Translations under genes and position numbers: made by a program
Part shown: piece after piece, positions 5,222 through 6,373 of the stretch
Layout of the letters: every line of letters begins with the position of its first letter
Numbering within the stretch: position 1 is the stretch's first letter
From: Burkholderiales bacterium
Lineage (GTDB): Bacteria > Pseudomonadota > Gammaproteobacteria > Burkholderiales > Burkholderiaceae_C
Length of the DNA: 6,373 bases
Assembly: GCA_011391855.1 (NCBI GenBank)
Contig: JAABPT010000092.1
Span: 1 to 6,373 of the forward strand
Direction: 5' to 3'
The notes under the pieces: model-generated
Told to the model about the DNA's origin: nothing
Database searches by the model: none
The model's input: the letters and a program-made list of their open reading frames with translations, nothing else

Positions 5222-6373
5222 TCAGCCGAGCACGGTTTGTGCAACGATGTTTCGTTGCACTTCGTTCGACCCGCCGTAGATGGTGGTCTTGCGCATGTTG
5301 AAGTAGGTGCCGGCCAGCGGCAGGTTGGCGGCCGGCAAGGCCAGGTCGCCCTGCCAGCCGGCTTCCATGGCTTCCCAGATGAAGGGGCGCGTCAGCGGGC
5401 CGGCGGCCAGCATCATGAGTTCGGTGTAACGCTGCTGGATCTCGCTGCCGCGGATCTTCAGCAGGCCCGCAATGTCCAGGCTCTGCTTGCCGCTCTTCTC
5501 GGCCGAGAGCACGCGCAGCACCAGCATCTCCAGCGCCACCACGTCCACTTCGAGCAACGCGATCTGATCGCGGAAGCGCTGGTCGTCCCACACGCCCTCG
5601 GCCTTGGCAATGCGCTTCAAGCGTTCGAGTTCGCGCTTGGAGCGGTTCACGTCGGCGATATTCGTGCGCTCGTGCGCCAGCAGGTGCTTGGCGTAGGTCC
5701 AGCCCTTGTTCTCTTCGCCCACCAGGTTCTCGGCCGGCACCTCGACGTTGTCGAACCAGACCTCGTTGACCTCGGGCTCGCCGTCCATCAGCACGATCGG
5801 CCGCACCGTGACGCCCGGGCTCTTCATGTCGATGAGCAGGAAGCTGATGCCGGTCTGCGGTTTGCCTTCGTTGCTGGTGCGCACCAGGCAGAAGATCCAC
5901 TCGCCGTGCTGGCCCAGCGTGGTCCAGGTCTTCTGCCCGTTGACGATGTAGGTGTTGCCCTGCCGTTCGGCCCGGCACTTCAACGAGGCCAGGTCCGAAC
6001 CCGCGCCCGGCTCGCTGTAGCCCTGGCTCCACCAAACCTCACCGCTGGCGATGCCGGGCAGGAAACGCCGCTGCTGTTCGGGGCTGCCGAAGGCCATGAT
6101 CACCGGCGCCACCATCACCGGGCCGAAGGGCACCACGCGCGGCGCGCAGGCCAGCGCGCATTCCTCTTCGAACAGGTGCTTCTGGATGGCATTCCAGCCC
6201 GGGCCGCCGAATTCCTTCGGCCAGCCCCAGCCCAGCCAGCCCTGCTGGCCCAGGATCCTGGCCCAGCGCTGCAGGTCGTCGCGCGACAGGCGCAGCGCGT
6301 GGCGCACCTTGTGGCTGATGTCCTCGGGCAGGTTCTGGGCCACCCAGTCGCGGATTTCCTGCCGGAAGGCCAG
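5222..6373 (-). CDS. acyl-CoA dehydrogenase large subunit, PimC-like (N-terminus outside window)
   Basis: The frame is open to the window edge (LAFRQEIRDWVAQNLP), so only about ten N-terminal residues should be missing; 383 residues are visible. An in-frame GTG at 6343 is internal, because the typical first helix precedes it. Visible motifs are GWPKEFGGPGW in the N-domain, WSQGYSEPGAGSDLASL (FAD/substrate loop, codons at 6034-5984) and NGQKTW in the middle domain, and TIYGGSNEVQRNIVAQ at the C-terminus. The classic C-terminal Glu (YEG in medium-chain enzymes) is Gly here. LLAHERTN offers a Glu (codon 5671-5669) at the place used by isovaleryl-CoA and long-chain dehydrogenases, so this is the likely catalytic base. 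Length and sequence style match PimC-type large subunits of heteromeric acyl-CoA dehydrogenases. It is the FAD-binding, catalytic partner of the next gene. Electrons would pass to electron-transfer flavoprotein, as is general for the family; no such gene is visible here. Confidence 0.9.
   Translation of the reverse strand: MAFRQEIRDWVAQNLPEDISHKVRHALRLSRDDLQRWARILGQQGWLGWGWPKEFGGPGWNAIQKHLFEEECALACAPRVVPFGPVMVAPVIMAFGSPEQQRRFLPGIASGEVWWSQGYSEPGAGSDLASLKCRAERQGNTYIVNGQKTWTTLGQHGEWIFCLVRTSNEGKPQTGISFLLIDMKSPGVTVRPIVLMDGEPEVNEVWFDNVEVPAENLVGEENKGWTYAKHLLAHERTNIADVNRSKRELERLKRIAKAEGVWDDQRFRDQIALLEVDVVALEMLVLRVLSAEKSGKQSLDIAGLLKIRGSEIQQRYTELMMLAAGPLTRPFIWEAMEAGWQGDLALPAANLPLAGTYFNMRKTTIYGGSNEVQRNIVAQTVLG

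Noticed and set aside
4728..6035. 435-codon open frame on the - strand overlapping both dehydrogenase genes
   Set aside because: Arg/Gly-rich translation with no motifs, out of frame with two well-conserved acyl-CoA dehydrogenases.

Overview
The window is GC-rich and almost entirely coding. Six protein genes fill it, and no stretch over about 60 bases is free of a gene. The dense packing, strong G/C third-position bias and types of protein suggest a high-GC betaproteobacterium, probably Burkholderiales (for example Comamonadaceae-like). That placement is an inference from protein style and composition; there is no rRNA or other marker gene.

Left part, + strand (1-2266): the end of a run of glycan-related genes. 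A DUF5672 protein (5' end outside the window), a small class I SAM methyltransferase and a GT-B-type glycosyltransferase are joined by two 4-base ATGA stop/start overlaps. They are almost certainly one translationally coupled operon, plausibly for a surface polysaccharide, glycolipid or protein glycan. The acceptor and sugar cannot be read from the sequence.

Right part, - strand (6373 down to 2235): a large acyl-CoA dehydrogenase subunit (N-terminus outside the window), a small acyl-CoA dehydrogenase subunit 18 bases downstream with a good ribosome binding site, a P1-family (DmpA/NylC-like) self-processing N-terminal-nucleophile hydrolase, and an RsuA-family 16S rRNA pseudouridine synthase. 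The two dehydrogenases look like a heteromeric PimC/PimD-type pair: the large subunit keeps the FAD-binding motif and a candidate catalytic Glu, while the small one has lost both. The hydrolase keeps every catalytic residue I can align to NylC but has Ala instead of Asn just before the nucleophilic Thr. RsuA is probably an unrelated housekeeping gene downstream.

The two blocks converge, and their last genes overlap tail to tail by 32 bases with no visible terminator. I see no mobile element, CRISPR array, tRNA or rRNA, and no clearly new system. The most worthwhile points are the asymmetric dehydrogenase pair, the altered self-cleavage site of the hydrolase and the uncharacterised three-gene glycan operon.
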